In this document: positions 28,217 through 39,660 of the stretch, one piece after another
Position numbering within the stretch: position 1 is the stretch's first letter
Layout of the letters: each line of letters begins with the position of its first letter
DNA from: Phymatolithon calcareum
Taxonomy: Eukaryota; Rhodophyta; Florideophyceae; Hapalidiales
Direction: 5' to 3'
Assembly (NCBI GenBank): GCA_977006965.1
Contig: OZ345359.1
Coordinates: 1,736,001-1,800,000 of the forward strand
Length of the DNA stretch: 64,000 nucleotides
The notes under the pieces: generated by a model
The model's input: the letters and a program-made list of their open reading frames with translations, nothing else
Database searches by the model: none
What the model was told of the DNA's origin: nothing
Program-made: the position numbers and the translations under genes

Positions 28217-29732
28217 TTCGTGGCTCTGTCGAGTCCGTGTTTAGGCGTTCATGCTCAAGAGTTTGCTGGGCGCCGCTCGAGATGCAATTGACAGATAGTC
28301 TTCGTGAGTAATCGGGGTTCCACTTGGAGACGGTAAACTTGGTACGCCTCAAGAACGGTAATTGGTGGTTCTGGTCCATAGAATATTTCCAGCCAACCAG
28401 TAAATCACAAGTCAATTTTTATTCTCTCTTGGATTCCTTCCTTTTCTGGAATATTTTTTGGAGAACATTATTGGTCACATGTCCATCGAAGCGAGAATGT
28501 CACCAATACTCCGCCACACTCTATCTTGGGTGCCATTGAACGTCGGACCTTCGTGAAAGGCGCTCTGATCGCACCACGGGAAGGCATCTCACGTTGCAAG
28601 GTCATGAACTCCGTACTCGCCCGTGTATCGTGATTTCGCATGGCATAGAGTGCAGCAGACGAAGGCGGAGTAGGGCCGTAGAGACGACTGTTTCAATCGG
28701 CTGTAATTGCGGATGAAAGCGATCTTTAATCCTCGCCCCTGTTGTGTACGAGAGCTGATGCACCTGAGAAGGCCATTGTAGCTAACGGATGCGGTGGTGG
28801 GGACAACTTTGTTGAGATGTCTCTGAGATGAAAGGGAGCAAGACACATAGTGCTTCTTCCATATCGATAAGCGCGTCAATGTTCTTGTGTTCGGCATCGA
28901 GGAAAGATTATACAGTGCAATCATCGAAACCTGGTGTACTGTCATGAAGTTTGCTCAGGAAAAAAACTTTTGTCAGCTCTCCAAATTCTTCTCATTTAGA
29001 ATAATGAGATGAATTGATGGTGTCGAGTGTCGACTTGGAATAGGGTGTGGGGTTTTGCTGATTTGCGGAAATGAAGCAGTGAACGAATTGGCGCTGACCG
29101 CCGGAACTTTTGGATTTTCACGCAACACAGAGGTATTTGCTGCACTTCATGCATTCCAAGAAGAGCTGGGGCTCTCCATTGAACTTGGAAGCACGATGAG
29201 ATGGTTCACTAACAGCAGTAGCTCCATCGATGCTATTGGCGGACAACCGCAGAGGCACTTGGAAAAGATAAGGTAACTTTGGGCCTTGTAGAGCAACTGA
29301 TGTCCAAGGAGATTTTCGGCGAAGGCATTTAGACTCCAAGACACTGCGGACAGTCCAGTGATGCTTCCGACGAGTTAGAAAGAAGGGGCATTTGGGAATC
29401 AAGCCTGTTCAACCATCAGAAGGTTCCTCTGACAGTCGAAGAACTGAGATCAATCATCAGAACTTTTGAAACCGAGCCTGTCGCCGGAGAGTTCCCATAT
29501 CGTATAGACGAGCAGAACTTATCTTACACCAACTGATTGGAAACTACAACCCCTTGGTGTGAGCAGGCCTGAAACGAATTAAATTACAATAAATTGCAAT
29601 TCGATAATACTTGAAGCCTATTTACAAATTGCAATTTTGATTGCAAATATTAAACAGATTGCATTAGAAATTGCTATTTACGTTTCAGACTCGAAAGCAC
29701 TTTCATCAGAGATGTTTTTCAGAACTTGAGGT
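28217..29732. other. No recognisable gene
   Basis: Short frames only. From about 29575 to 29700 the sequence is dense in TTGCAATT-type words, like the ends of the hAT-type elements further right. The MULE at 29742 probably landed in such an element, since the same words resume after it (30803-30900). Confidence 0.5.
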
Positions 29733-29741
29733 AATTGTAAT

Positions 29742-30798
29742 AGAGGAAATTCGCTAAATGGCCACCAAAAGTGGTAAAAGTACGCTAAATATCCACCCAT
29801 GCCAAAACTACTACTCATCCGTTACGTGGAGCACTGACAGATGCACTTTTTGGAGGGAAATAGGGAAGTAGCTGCTACTTCCCCTTGATACAAGTTTTGT
29901 GCACATTCTCGAATCCGTCTGACAAGCTCAACGCACAGCGCTCCCGCACCACTCACTCTGAAACCATGGGCAAGAAGGAGCTCGTGCTACAGGTGGGCGA
30001 CTACGTTGGATCAAGCTTCAACGATGTTGTTAACGTCGTGATCCCCCACAAGACGTCAATCGGGGCGAGACGCAACAAGCAGCCTCTGGCACAGCGAAGT
30101 GACACCATTCAAGGTGAAAGTTAGCAGCGATTACCACACAAAATGCTCTTGCCGCCACTTTGAAGAGCACCAGCGGTCATGCAGCCACGTTGTCGCTGCG
30201 CCTTTTTACGCTGCTAGGCGCTTGGTGCAGCATCGGATCGCGTTCGACCCGTGGAACAAGCACTGGTTCGGGGACGTATGGCTGTTGCGAACGTAGGGCA
30301 AGCAACACGAGGGCAGCATGACGCGTGTTGCAGTCGCTGGCGACCACCTAGTGCAGAAAGATTTGGTGCCGTTTGGACTTGTCGCTAAGCCGGGCCGCAA
30401 GCGCAAGAAGCCCTACTTGCCGTCCGAAATGATGACCCGTCACTGCTCCTCGTGTGGACACACCGGTCACTTCTCACAGACATGCGGTGGGCCGAACGTC
30501 CACAATCTTGTCGAGGCGAAGCAAAAGCACATCGACAAAGCGGCCCAGTCCATGATCATCGACCTCACGGCCTTCGATGAAGGAGATGCTATCAATAGTT
30601 GCAACGAGGAGCTAAACCAGAGAGAGTAGCATACGCAATAAATTCACTGTCGCATAGAGTGCTCTGAAAAACGGTGAGTAGTAGGTTCGGTTAGGGTGAG
30701 TATGATAGTATATTATGGGTGAGTAGTAGTTTTGGCTAGTAGGGGTGGATAATTAGCGTACTTTTTCCACTTTTGGTGGCCATTTAGCGAATTTTCTC
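29742..30798 (+). mobile_element. Non-autonomous MULE with about 78-bp TIRs and 9-bp target duplication
   Basis: The left end (from 29743, GAGGAAATTCGCTAAATGGC) is repeated as reverse complement at the right end (down to 30717), with about six differences over roughly 78 bp. AATTGTAAT flanks both sides (29733-29741 and 30799-30807), the 9-bp duplication typical of Mutator-like elements. One extra base (A at 29742) lies between the left duplication and the TIR. At 1057 bp the element has no room for a catalytic domain; it carries only the zinc-binding C-terminal parts of a transposase. The clean ends suggest a fairly young insertion. Confidence 0.92.
30102..30630 (+). pseudogene. MULE transposase C-terminal remnant: SWIM finger and zinc knuckle
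   Basis: Frame 30099-30296 has CSCRHFEEHQRSCSHV, a SWIM zinc finger (CxCx9-10CxH), followed by WNKHWFGDVW. After a stop at 30296 the same reading resumes with CSSCGHTGHFSQTCGG, a CCHC zinc knuckle (CxxCxxxGHxxxxC), and ends at the stop near 30630. This order is that of MULE transposase C-termini. The DDE catalytic part is absent, so it cannot transpose by itself. Confidence 0.8.
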
Positions 30799-30807
30799 AA
30801 TTGTAAT

Positions 30808-31824
30808 CATATTTGGGTATGCTGATGTAATTGCAATTTGAATTGCACCTACGCGTCTAGTAAAAATGAAATTGAAAATTGGTATTTTCTTCGTAATTGT
30901 TACCAATTTAAATGGTTCTAGCTCTGGTTGTGAGTCTTTCTGCACGTATTCAACAGGGACACAGTCTCATACGATTCATTGTCCAGGGCCTGTTCTTCTG
31001 GTCGCAAAGAAACTACCAAACACCTGATTTTTCGTTGTGGTGGACGTTCCGGCTGCATACGTCGATTCAAATTCATTCAATAACCATAGAAGCAATTTTT
31101 GCCGTGAGACACTCCTCGCCATACTCAAAATTCTAGACAACGAGAAATTGTTGCGGAACAACTTCAGGCGCTCACCGTCGGTGTGAGCGATCTTTCCGCA
31201 ATAAACAAGAAAGAAACGACAGCTTGACAGATGATCAGGAATCGGAACATTGCCATTGCAAGCGATTGGAGAAAAAGATACAATACCCAATGCGGAGGGC
31301 GTCTCACACGGCGATGCAATGCGAATTCCAATACTGGTAGTCGTAGAAATCCTAATTGCAATGATCTCGGGCGATGAATATCGTTTAATGGTCATGTAAA
31401 GCATAAAACACTACAACAGAAACAGCCACATATTCACGGCACTACAAAGCCCAACTACAAGACACAAAGCACTCCCATTAGACACTATACGACATTTCTA
31501 CGTTAATTTCATGGTCTCTCATGCGCGCTTTCGCATTTTCCAAACGATTCCCGGTGATAGCTTTACATACCAGATCCGCGTCCCAAAAGCGGTTGTTAAC
31601 TTTCAAGAACTCTAGCGCTTCGAATTATTACGGCGCTGACGCACCGATTTTGCGATCTTTATGTGCGGTCGAGTCCAATCACCTGCAATCCTGTAGAGGA
31701 CTGAGAAAGGATTACTTTAAATCCTGAGTTTTCCCGTCCGCGATTCTAGTGGGCGTTTCGTGAGCTGCACAAAGGTAGGTAGCATCAGAGGAAGCCTCGC
31801 CCATATCTTCGGAAGTCTGTGGGG
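30808..31824. other. No recognisable gene
   Basis: A 142-codon minus frame (30976-31404) and shorter ones have no motif. The first 100 bases carry TTGCAATT-type words of hAT-end type. Confidence 0.5.
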
Positions 31825-31832
31825 CTTTTAAA

Positions 31833-34230
31833 CAGGGATAGTACCAATATTATTGTTATTTATTCGGGCACATGATGCAATAGCAATTGCAATACCAATA
31901 ATGCAAGGTTGAAGGCAATAGGAATTGCAATATCTGACCATTCTTCCAATATCAATTGCAATAACAGAATCTAATTCAGGTCCTCCTGCGCCATGTCTTC
32001 ACTCACGCGTTAGATCACTCTTGCGCTCCGGGCAGTGTTCATCGCCAGGGAGACCGACTGCTGGTCCAGGTAACCTTTGTTTTCTTTAAGAAACAGCAGG
32101 GCTTCTAGTAATAACGGTGTCATCCTCTTGCGATTGTCTGTCAAAACATTCTTGACAACCGACCAAAGCCTCTCCACCTCGGCAGTTGATCCAAGAATAA
32201 AGTCGCAATTTATATAAGTCTGATGGACCTCGGCACGCTTGCGCTTTTTTACGGCAATTCTTTCCGCCATCGACAGCCGGCCTCCACTCGATACACCGAT
32301 GGAGCTTGTTATATCGTCATCGTGTTCCAGTTTGAGCTTCTTGCATGCATCGTTCTCTTCATTTGTCATAGTATCAGACTCACTGTGCTGTATCTTAACA
32401 ACTCCCGACTCGAATGCTGGGTCACACACAATTGATGCACGTGATGCAATGTAGTGTTTTCCAAGCTGAGATCGGTATAATGGTGAATTGACATCGTACT
32501 TGCACTGCTCGACTGCTGAACTCAACTCATCAAGAGCTAAACGACAGTCCGGCAACGAAGTACCGTGCTTCTGTAGTTCTAGAGTTAGCTGGTTGATTTG
32601 ATTAAACTGACTTGCGTACAGCATAGATCTGTTGCGGAAGTGCTCGCTCTCATCCGTAGCTATCGTTGCTCCTTCCGCCTTTGCCGCGTCGATTAACTGC
32701 TTGCGTATGCGGTTGAAGCGCTTGAGCATATGATACTTTCCGGACCAACGCGTCTCATTATGCATAACTGGATCCAATTCAGTAAGGTTGCGTAGTATTG
32801 CCCGGTTCTTCGGTTTTTTGCAGTCCTTCATCTTTGCATGCACTGAGTCTATCGCTGCTTGGAGTCTATTGTCACTGACAATTATCTTGTTCACCTCTAA
32901 GTTGAGCTTATGACTAGCATAGCTAACTTGAGCGATTAGCCTGGCGATTGACTTATTGACATCGCAGTTGTCGGCAACCTGACAAACTGCCCAGGTATGC
33001 ACGTTGACCCCGAAGAAGTCGAGTACGTCTTCTAGTTGCCGCACGTGAGCGTCTGCGTTGAACGTAGTGGTTTCAAGATCCGACATGCCTCTTTGAACAT
33101 CATCATCTTCTACTTTCACAATAGGACTCACAGACAGAAGCACAATAGCGAGCTCTTCATTCTCGCGCACGGTGCCTCTTTCCAGCATCTTCACGAGTCA
33201 TGAACAATCCGTATACACCCAAGTAATTTGTCCCATTGGCGGTCCAGCCATCGTGCTTAATGGCTCCTTGGGTATCAGCAATATCGTCTCTGATTCGCAG
33301 TTCGACCAGCTCAACGAGCTTGAATAGTGTCTCTTTGAATATCCGAGTTGAGAACTTCTCACGGAAACACGAAAACTTGCGATATTCCTCGCTTTGAACA
33401 TGTGACACCGGCAATGACATGTAGACGACAAGTCTAATGTACCCGTATATGGCCTTTTCCTTGTCAGTTGCGAGAAATGTCATTGGTGAGTGAGTGGCGA
33501 TAAACGAGCTTGCTTGGCGGCGGCGTAGACTGGCCAGCGCATCTCTGTAGACCTGAAAACGGTGATCTTCGCTTCCTCCAGATATGCAACTCTTCAGGTG
33601 GCTGTATGGGTTAGTATACCCCTTTCCTTTTTCAAAAGCGCTTTCACCATTGTCTCGGCAGTCAGCACCTTTCGGGTAGACAAGGATGTTAAAAGGCACC
33701 TTATAGCGTGTTATTCCGTTCTGCGAGACTGCACATCGCGTTCTTCTTCACGCAGCTTCTGCGTTAGCAACTCAACAACTCCTTTTAGGCCTGGTTTTCG
33801 TCCGTTGCTTGACATTCTGGACGTAGTGTTTCGGCAGAGCAATGTGTAGGAGTGTGAAGTCTAAGAGATCGCGTGAGCAAGACAGCATTCAGGAGCAATT
33901 TGCGAGTCAATGCCGGTCCACGTGTCTGTAATTATCGAGAGCATCGGTAACAGAGCAGAATTCCTGACAGCAATCTGATGCCGCAGATTCGGGTGGCAAT
34001 ACGTAAACTGTGTGGGGAGCTTCTATAACCCGTTTCCGTAAATTTCCCTTACAGATCCTGTACCGCAGCGTTATACGACGATCTTGATAGTGCCAGCAGG
34101 ACAAGGGTGTACCTTGATTTTCGATCATATGCCATTACTTTTTGCAATAGTTATTGCAATAAGTACCTCTCAGGGCAATTAAGGCTTTATTGCAATAAAA
34201 ACAGTAAAAATAATATTGGTACCAAGCGTG
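31833..34230 (-). mobile_element. hAT transposon, nearly complete, with 8-bp target duplication
   Basis: The left end CAGGGATAGTACCAATATTA and the reverse complement of the right end, CACGCTTGGTACCAATATTA, match at about 18 of the first 22 positions. CTTTTAAA flanks both ends exactly (31825-31832 and 34231-34238), the 8-bp duplication of hAT elements. Subterminal regions (31860-31970, 34130-34200) are full of TTGCAAT-type words, likely transposase binding sites. The 2398-bp element encodes one transposase on the minus strand. It landed just past the stop of an older hAT remnant, so two insertions are nested or abutting. Confidence 0.93.
32010..33815 (-). pseudogene. hAT transposase broken by frameshifts
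   Basis: Reading starts at ATG 33815 (MSSNGRKPGLKGVVELLTQK) and shifts frame near 33715. It continues 33699-33157 with a BED-finger-like GYTNPYSHLKSC and the catalytic-domain start KHDGWTANGTNYLGVYGLFM. It shifts again near 33190 into 33194-32010. That last part has NETRWSGKYHMLKRFNRIRK and ends with the hAT dimerisation domain: DFILGSTAEVERLWSVVKNV, TDNRKRMTPLLLEALLFLKE. The first catalytic Asp is likely in KHDGW. About two indels separate it from an intact frame of roughly 600 aa. Confidence 0.88.
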
Positions 34231-34233
34231 CTT

Positions 34234-34422
34234 TTAAATAAACTTGAATAATAAAAAAACTAGCGTTTCGAACAGTTGAGGAGTCATCCTCCGTCTGTTC
34301 TCGGTTAGAACGTATTTCGCAATACTCCAGAGACGCTCTATCTCTGCAACCGAACCCATGACAAAATCACAGTTGAAATAGTCTTCCTCCCAGGTTGCAA
34401 ATGAGCAGCCAGCAAGGTACAA
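34234..34422 (-). pseudogene. Remnant of a second hAT transposase (C-terminus only)
   Basis: The frame encodes FNCDFVMGSVAEIERLWSIA and VLTENRRRMTPQLFETLVFL, paralogous to the dimerisation domain of the neighbouring element but clearly diverged. Everything N-terminal is lost. The neighbour's target duplication overlaps its stop region. Confidence 0.8.
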
Positions 34423-34429
34423 TCTGATA

Positions 34430-34864
34430 AGTGCCTTACATATGCTGTTATCACGTGGAGTCGACAGTGACGTTGTAAGGAAATAGCCAGCACGGTATAA
34501 TCAATAAAAGTATGCCTTACATGTACTGTTGCCGGGATGTCGACGATTCGTGGTCAGCTGGCGCACGACTGGTACGTAGTTAGGGTACCTAAATTAGTGT
34601 AGCCACTTCAGCAATCGGTATTGAAATCACCAAAGATGGCGCAATGCAACTTGCAATGCTGCAGAATGACCCAGTCTTCGATTTCTATTGAGGATTGCAA
34701 TTCAATGCAATGTCAATCCATTTTAACCGACCCCTGCAGATGATGGCGCAATGAGTTTAAAGAAGCGATAGTTGACGGTCGCTGAAATGGCTCTTGGCTA
34801 TCGGACGTGACGTATCAACAAGTTCGCGCCTCCCGATATGCTAAATGTAAAAGCTTGTAGCACA
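34430..34864. other. No gene; hAT-end-like words
   Basis: Contains TTGCAATGCTGCAG and TTGCAATTCAATGC words at 34640-34720, like the hAT subterminal repeats. No coding signal. Confidence 0.5.
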
Positions 34865-35025
34865 TGTTTTTGCAGCTAGGGCTACGACGATAGCAACGAG
34901 CTTTTGCGGGCTTTAACAGAGTAACGGAGCTACCAAAGTAGTAGCATCTGAAACGCATCTCCCTTACAGTCTTATGAGTGTTTCTGAGGGCGTTTAATAA
35001 ATTTCAAAATTCAAAAAAAAACATG
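34865..35025. repeat. Dispersed repeat, inverted copy at 56140-56285
   Basis: GCAGCTAGGGCTACGACG, then CATCTCCCTTACAGTCTTAT and GGCGTTTAATAAATTTCAAA, match the reverse complement of 56285-56140 at about 85 percent by eye with one insertion. A shorter third copy is at 55098-55140. Not coding; probably a transposon end. Confidence 0.65.
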
Positions 35026-35076
35026 CACTACTCCCTAGATGTCTGCCTGCCTCAGCATGAACGATGAACGATTGCG

Positions 35077-35640
35077 TGGCTTTTGTACGCTGTCCATTGC
35101 TTCTACAACGATCTCGGCGGAAGCTCGGAGCCGTTCCTGTATCGCAGTATGCCGACGTGGATGACTCTGACAAAATATGTTTGTGAAGATCTGATAAAAT
35201 GTACCAAATCAAGGAAATATACATTCACAAGAAGTATAAGGGTTGGAACAATCAGTACGGCATTGCAATTCTAAAGCTTGAGAAAAACATCAAAGGAAAA
35301 TACACGAAGGTGCGCATGGTTGCCCGTCCCCCGAAGGACAATACTCCAGTCGTGGCCGCTGGCTACGGGTACCTTTGCGAAGATGGACCGGACGCAACAA
35401 TCCTCATGCAGGTTACAGTAGTTTACCGAAAATTCAAGTTGTGCAAGAAGAAGGAAGTCAAGGTAAACCAGAAGTGATTGAACAAGAAGCGCCAAGTCTG
35501 TGCGGTTTTCAATGACTACCGGGAAGGAAAGACAGATACATGCAACGGAGGCTCTGGTGGCCCTATTTTCAAGATCCGCGGTGGGTCAGAGCTGGAGCAG
35601 ATTGGAATCGCAGGTTGCTCGAGGCGTAGAGAACAGATGT
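35077..35640 (+). pseudogene. Trypsin-like serine protease (S1) pseudogene
   Basis: WLLYAVHCFYNDL at 35077 corresponds to the catalytic-His block (W.LTAAHC). YGIAILKLEKNI at about 35255 is the catalytic-Asp block (DIALLKL) with Gly in place of Asp. CNGGSGGPIFKI at 35541 is the catalytic-Ser block (GDSGGP). The three blocks are in the right order and at plausible spacing. The His block is in a different frame from the other two, a stop (TGA, 35475) lies before the Ser block, and the N-terminus is missing. With the Asp lost it would be inactive even if expressed. It runs straight into an unrelated gene fragment at about 35690. Confidence 0.78.
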
Positions 35641-35689
35641 TTCTTGCACGCCGCTAAAGGCAAGGCAAGAGCTCTCAATGTGCTGTGCA

Positions 35690-36085
35690 TAAAGTTATTG
35701 AGAGGCAATAGCATGGTCATTTAGACCTCTCAAGAAAGGTCGCAAAGTGCCCGATACCGTAGAGGCCCCCACTGCAGTCCTTTGGGAAAGGTCGGAGGAC
35801 GTCGGGTACCACATTCGCCAGGCTGTCATTCGTAGGCGCACAAAAAATAGCGGCATCGCGATCTTCCTCAGCGGACCCCTCACTCGGGAATTGAGAGAGA
35901 ATATTCACTAGACTTTGGTGAAGTGTATCAGCGCTGCGGCCTAGGGCGTTGTATGCTCGGCTGCATCGTAAATGCAGTTGAACGAGTGGCTGGGCACTCT
36001 GCAGCACAGACTGCGGCGCTGGCAGTAGAGGGAATGAATACGCACTGCCAGAACTTGGACAAGGTCCAGAAACCCTCTGGAGAGG
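35690..36085 (+). pseudogene. Broken copy of the 41674-42687 gene
   Basis: From GGCAATAGCATGGTCATTTA (35705) to about 36083 the sequence follows bases 42015-42395 of the intact gene at roughly 85-90 percent by eye. Frameshifts and stops are frequent, for example TAG at the region matching ERE(F)SRDF. The copy begins and ends abruptly inside the parent's coding sequence. It is sandwiched between a protease pseudogene and a starch-binding-type fragment. Confidence 0.8.
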
Positions 36086-36089
36086 CTGA

Positions 36090-36656
36090 ACTATGATCAC
36101 GTTATTTACGTTGCCGTTCTTGTCGATCATCGTGGGAAAGTCCGGATGGATGCTAACGTGATGGCACGAAAAAGATAATTGGCAGCAAGTAATTGAAAAC
36201 AGTGAAAGGCTAAATAGAAATGTGAAGTTAACATACCTCTGATCGAACTCGATGTGCCCCTCATAGGCTTGGGGCTCGAAACTCGCCAACTGGGATGGCG
36301 CACTTTCCCTTTATCCGCAACAACCATCGGCAGATACAGATGCACTCTATGTACAGACAAAACAATGGAATACAAGAATGGTCAGTACGTGAAACTTGAG
36401 GAATGGAAATAAATGAAATCGGAAAGGAGCAGAGCTTACCTTCAGATCTCATCAGCAAGGAATTTGAATTAATAAACGCCCATGGCTGTCTGCCTGCCCC
36501 GAAATATCCCCCGGCCTCCCCCTTCTCAAGGTCCGTACCTACACGCCAATCGTTCCACGACCCGAAAACTGTGACCCATGTGGCCGACACGCCCAAAGTA
36601 AACGTTGCCGGCGCAGTCCGTTCGTCTCCTCTCGCTACAACCCTGTAGTTGTTCAA
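36090..36656 (-). pseudogene. Starch/glycogen-binding (CBM20/CBM48-type) domain fragment with introns
   Basis: The first exon-like piece (down to about 36438) reads WVTVFGSWNDWRVGTDLEKG then EAGGYF, the signature start of these carbohydrate-binding modules, and ends at a donor GAAG|GTAAGC. The last piece (about 36155-36090) reads HPDFPTMIDKNGNVNNVIIV, matching the module's end; it follows an acceptor CGTTAG. The middle part has a stop in the best frame. No catalytic domain is visible and the right side joins an unrelated fragment. It could be a truncated starch-metabolism gene; pseudogene is the simplest reading. Confidence 0.5.
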
Positions 36657-36659
36657 AAT

Positions 36660-37580
36660 CTATCTGCCGTCCGTACTGGTTGGGGAGCGCGGGTAATTGC
36701 TAGAACGAGGAAAACGTCATAGCCAATCAAACATGGTTAGATTTGGGAGACAAACGGAGAGGCACATCGTGATTGCTGACGCACTTACCGCTATTCTTTG
36801 TCTACAATGTATATGTACTCAAAACTTCCTTCTGAGGCAAGCCCGGAGAGACGAAATAGGCCAGCATACGTTGCGCGAGTGAGCTGCAGCTCCCTCGTCC
36901 AATCATCTAATGACGTCTTCAGCGATACGGATTCGGCCGGATACGGCCAGATGAATTCGATGAATGTTCTCCAGTCTGACTTAATTGTTAGTGCTCTTGT
37001 CCCGCTGCGCGTCTGGTGGTTTGGTGGTCTGTTGGTTGAAGTCTGCGGGTGACGCATACGGCATCTCGTTTTGTGCTGTTTTTCATGACATTAAAAAGGA
37101 AGAAAGACGTCCTCTGTAACCATTTCCTGCTGCATTGCGTTTAGAAAGGAAGGGACATGATGGTCGCAGAGCGAGAGAGAATGTAACAAGTGCTAGTAGA
37201 ATGCATGTGCGCGAAGTCGACGTGTTGAGCAATTTTCGTTACTCTCTTCGTGGCAAATTCCGCGCAATGAGTCTCACTTGAGCCATAATCAGCCCTGAAC
37301 GGGATTCTGGGTCACACCTAGTCAGTTTCTAAGAAGGACAAAATTCGAATACATGATTTTTTCACACCACAGTGCAGGGCTAGTGAATAGTTTATCCAAT
37401 CACTGTCTGTCAACAACAGCTGTTCCGTAAATTCCTATCTCATGTCTACACTATACTCTGGTCTGCGATAAAGTCACCATAGAGAGAGCGAGAACACTGT
37501 ACTATCAAAAAGCTCAACATCATCCAAACGAGAAGCATTAAACCAATCACGGCGCGGGCAGAAAAAGTATAGTTTTGAGG
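36660..37580. other. No recognisable gene
   Basis: Short frames only, no motif or repeat that I could support. Confidence 0.5.
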
Positions 37581-37585
37581 TTTCC

Positions 37586-37750
37586 AAATCCCAATGCGCT
37601 TGCAGCTCGCTTGCCAAGACATTTTTAGAATAGCTGGTTCACGTACTTGTAGAAGAGATAAAAGTCACTTTCCTTTTGCTTTCTCTTCCAAAAGTACGTG
37701 CAGCAACCATCACTAGAGATGTCTTAACTGCAAGCGTTTTGGGAGTGGGC
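37586..37750. repeat. Imperfect long hairpin, miRNA-precursor-like
   Basis: About 75 bases on each side pair with bulges. CGCTTGCAG, AAGACAT, CACGTACTT and GAAGAGA blocks at 37598-37660 recur in inverted order at 37680-37737. The loop is only a few bases (near CACTTTC). No frame or TIR-like end is evident. Confidence 0.7.
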
Positions 37751-39150
37751 AAGTTCAAAGCTGCGATCGCTGTCTAACTTTCTATCAGGCCTCGCGTCAT
37801 GTTAGACATAGCACTAGCTAGATGATTAAAAATCTGTGATGATCGAAACAACCCTACTCTTGCAAGGACATTATCTCCAAGGGCACACACTAAACGTAAC
37901 GTCGCATTCCTAGGACTGTTCTTCAAAAGCCCGGCATCCTTAAGACCCATCCCCAGGGGAATGGACCAACCACAGCCCCCCATTTATAGGCACGGGAACC
38001 AGCCCCACGGAGTTACAGAGTCAGAGCCCTCCGCGGCTTATTTTCTAGACCTTCTACCTTGTCAGTATGGGTGGGTGGAAATCAGAGTATTCGATCTTGC
38101 TTCGAGCGACATTAACTCAAGACGTCCTACGCGGCGACAGCACCGGCGCGCGTGATGTCGCAGATCAAATGATGTACTGTTCGATCGCCGGCTTGACGTG
38201 GATGACACACCGGATTGGTTCGACACTTTCTTTCAGCGTCGGGGACATACACCCATGCCATGTCATGTACGTATTCAGTATTTTATTCGGCATTCCATCA
38301 CAGCGATTGAATTATTTTGTCCCCATGAAAGAAATAGACATAGCTCTTACAGAGAATCGAGTCACAGTTTTATGCAGTGTGAAGGAATAATTCGAATAAC
38401 TCACCTATGCAAATGATTTCTGATGTTTACTGGCAACGAACTGGTAGAAACTAGTCAATTATGTCGTTGCCATCATCTATACCCCATAGATCCACGTTGC
38501 TGAATAAAAACAAAGGTGAAGAGCAGTGGGTTGGAATGACGATCCGCAGACACTCTTGCACAATATCATTTAGCGCTGAATTATTCGAAATGAACTTGAG
38601 TAATTTACTTCCTCTTCATGTAGTTAGATAACTTCAGTAACCTTTCTGCACTACGTTCTGGCTTAAATCATTGCTACAGTGATTCACTAATACTTGCAGT
38701 ACTTAGATCACACTACTGTAGCCTTTTTTATAAAGGGATTTGAGAAAGTCATTAAATGACTTTTTTGATCTTCTTTTCTGTAATTAGCATTACTGCACGC
38801 GCGAAAAGTCGCCTGCTTATTCATAGCGAATTAAGGACAAATCTTACTTTTCCTAACTTTTTCCTCTTTGTTCGGATAAGTTTGGGCCGATTTTATGCAG
38901 AGCGTGCTTTCGGTCCTGCAGCGTTTCTGTGCGTCCGGATGGTGATGTTACTACTAGCAAGTAGATTTTTATTGATTGCTAGATACAGTGCAATTCGATT
39001 TGCAAGTAGCAGTCCCGGCGATTGTCTGCAAGTTGTATTGCAAGTAGAGGACGTCACGCAGCGCTGTATCCACACGTGGACTGAACGCCACGTCAGTACT
39101 GTAAACACTTGAATTGGTGCTCTACGTTTGTGACTATGATGGATTCGGCA
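37751..39150. other. No recognisable gene
   Basis: Short frames only. From about 38985 TTGCAAGTAG-type words appear, marking the start of a cluster of hAT-like ends. A likely hAT right end (reverse complement CAGGGGTCCTATCCAGTATA) is at 39333; its left partner was not found. Confidence 0.4.
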
Positions 39151-39350
39151 TAATACGTACCGAGATGGTACAGTATAAATTAGAGAGTGCATGACATGCA
39201 CTACATTGTGTCCGCTCAACACAGTCAAACATTTTGCAATTCGTATTGCAAGTAGGCGGGTTTTTTGCAGTCCCACTCCAGTACAAGTAGATTGCAGTAT
39301 ACTGCAAGTCCAGTATACTGGATAGGACCCCTGGTGATGTAGGTGACATC

Positions 39351-39660
39351 CAGGGCTGCTCCCAGTACTTTGCTGAGTATAGCTGTTCATGACACAATAC
39401 CCAATACGTATTGCTATCTATCGCGCGGTGAAATACGTCGTGCAATATAATGGTTTCGAGCAATAAGATATTGCAATTAAATGCCTCAAGCAATACACAT
39501 TGCAATTCAACAGCTCCATCCGGTACAAGAATCCATTTAATCATTTCATACTACCAAGTGGTGTATCATGAATTGAGTTCTACATAACGAGTGGTGCAAG
39601 CCGAACAGTTAGGTTATGCTACTCCCAAATCAGAGGCTGGAATTGGGCATTCGGGTCGCG
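39351..39660. mobile_element. Truncated hAT-type MITE
   Basis: CAGGGCTGCTCCCAGTACTT and the following 180 or so bases run parallel to the element at 40315-40681, including CACAATACCCAATAC, ATCGCGCGG and the later CTACTCCCAAATCAGAGGC. Similarity stops near 39660, with no right TIR found. It is an older or recombined copy of the same family. Confidence 0.65.
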
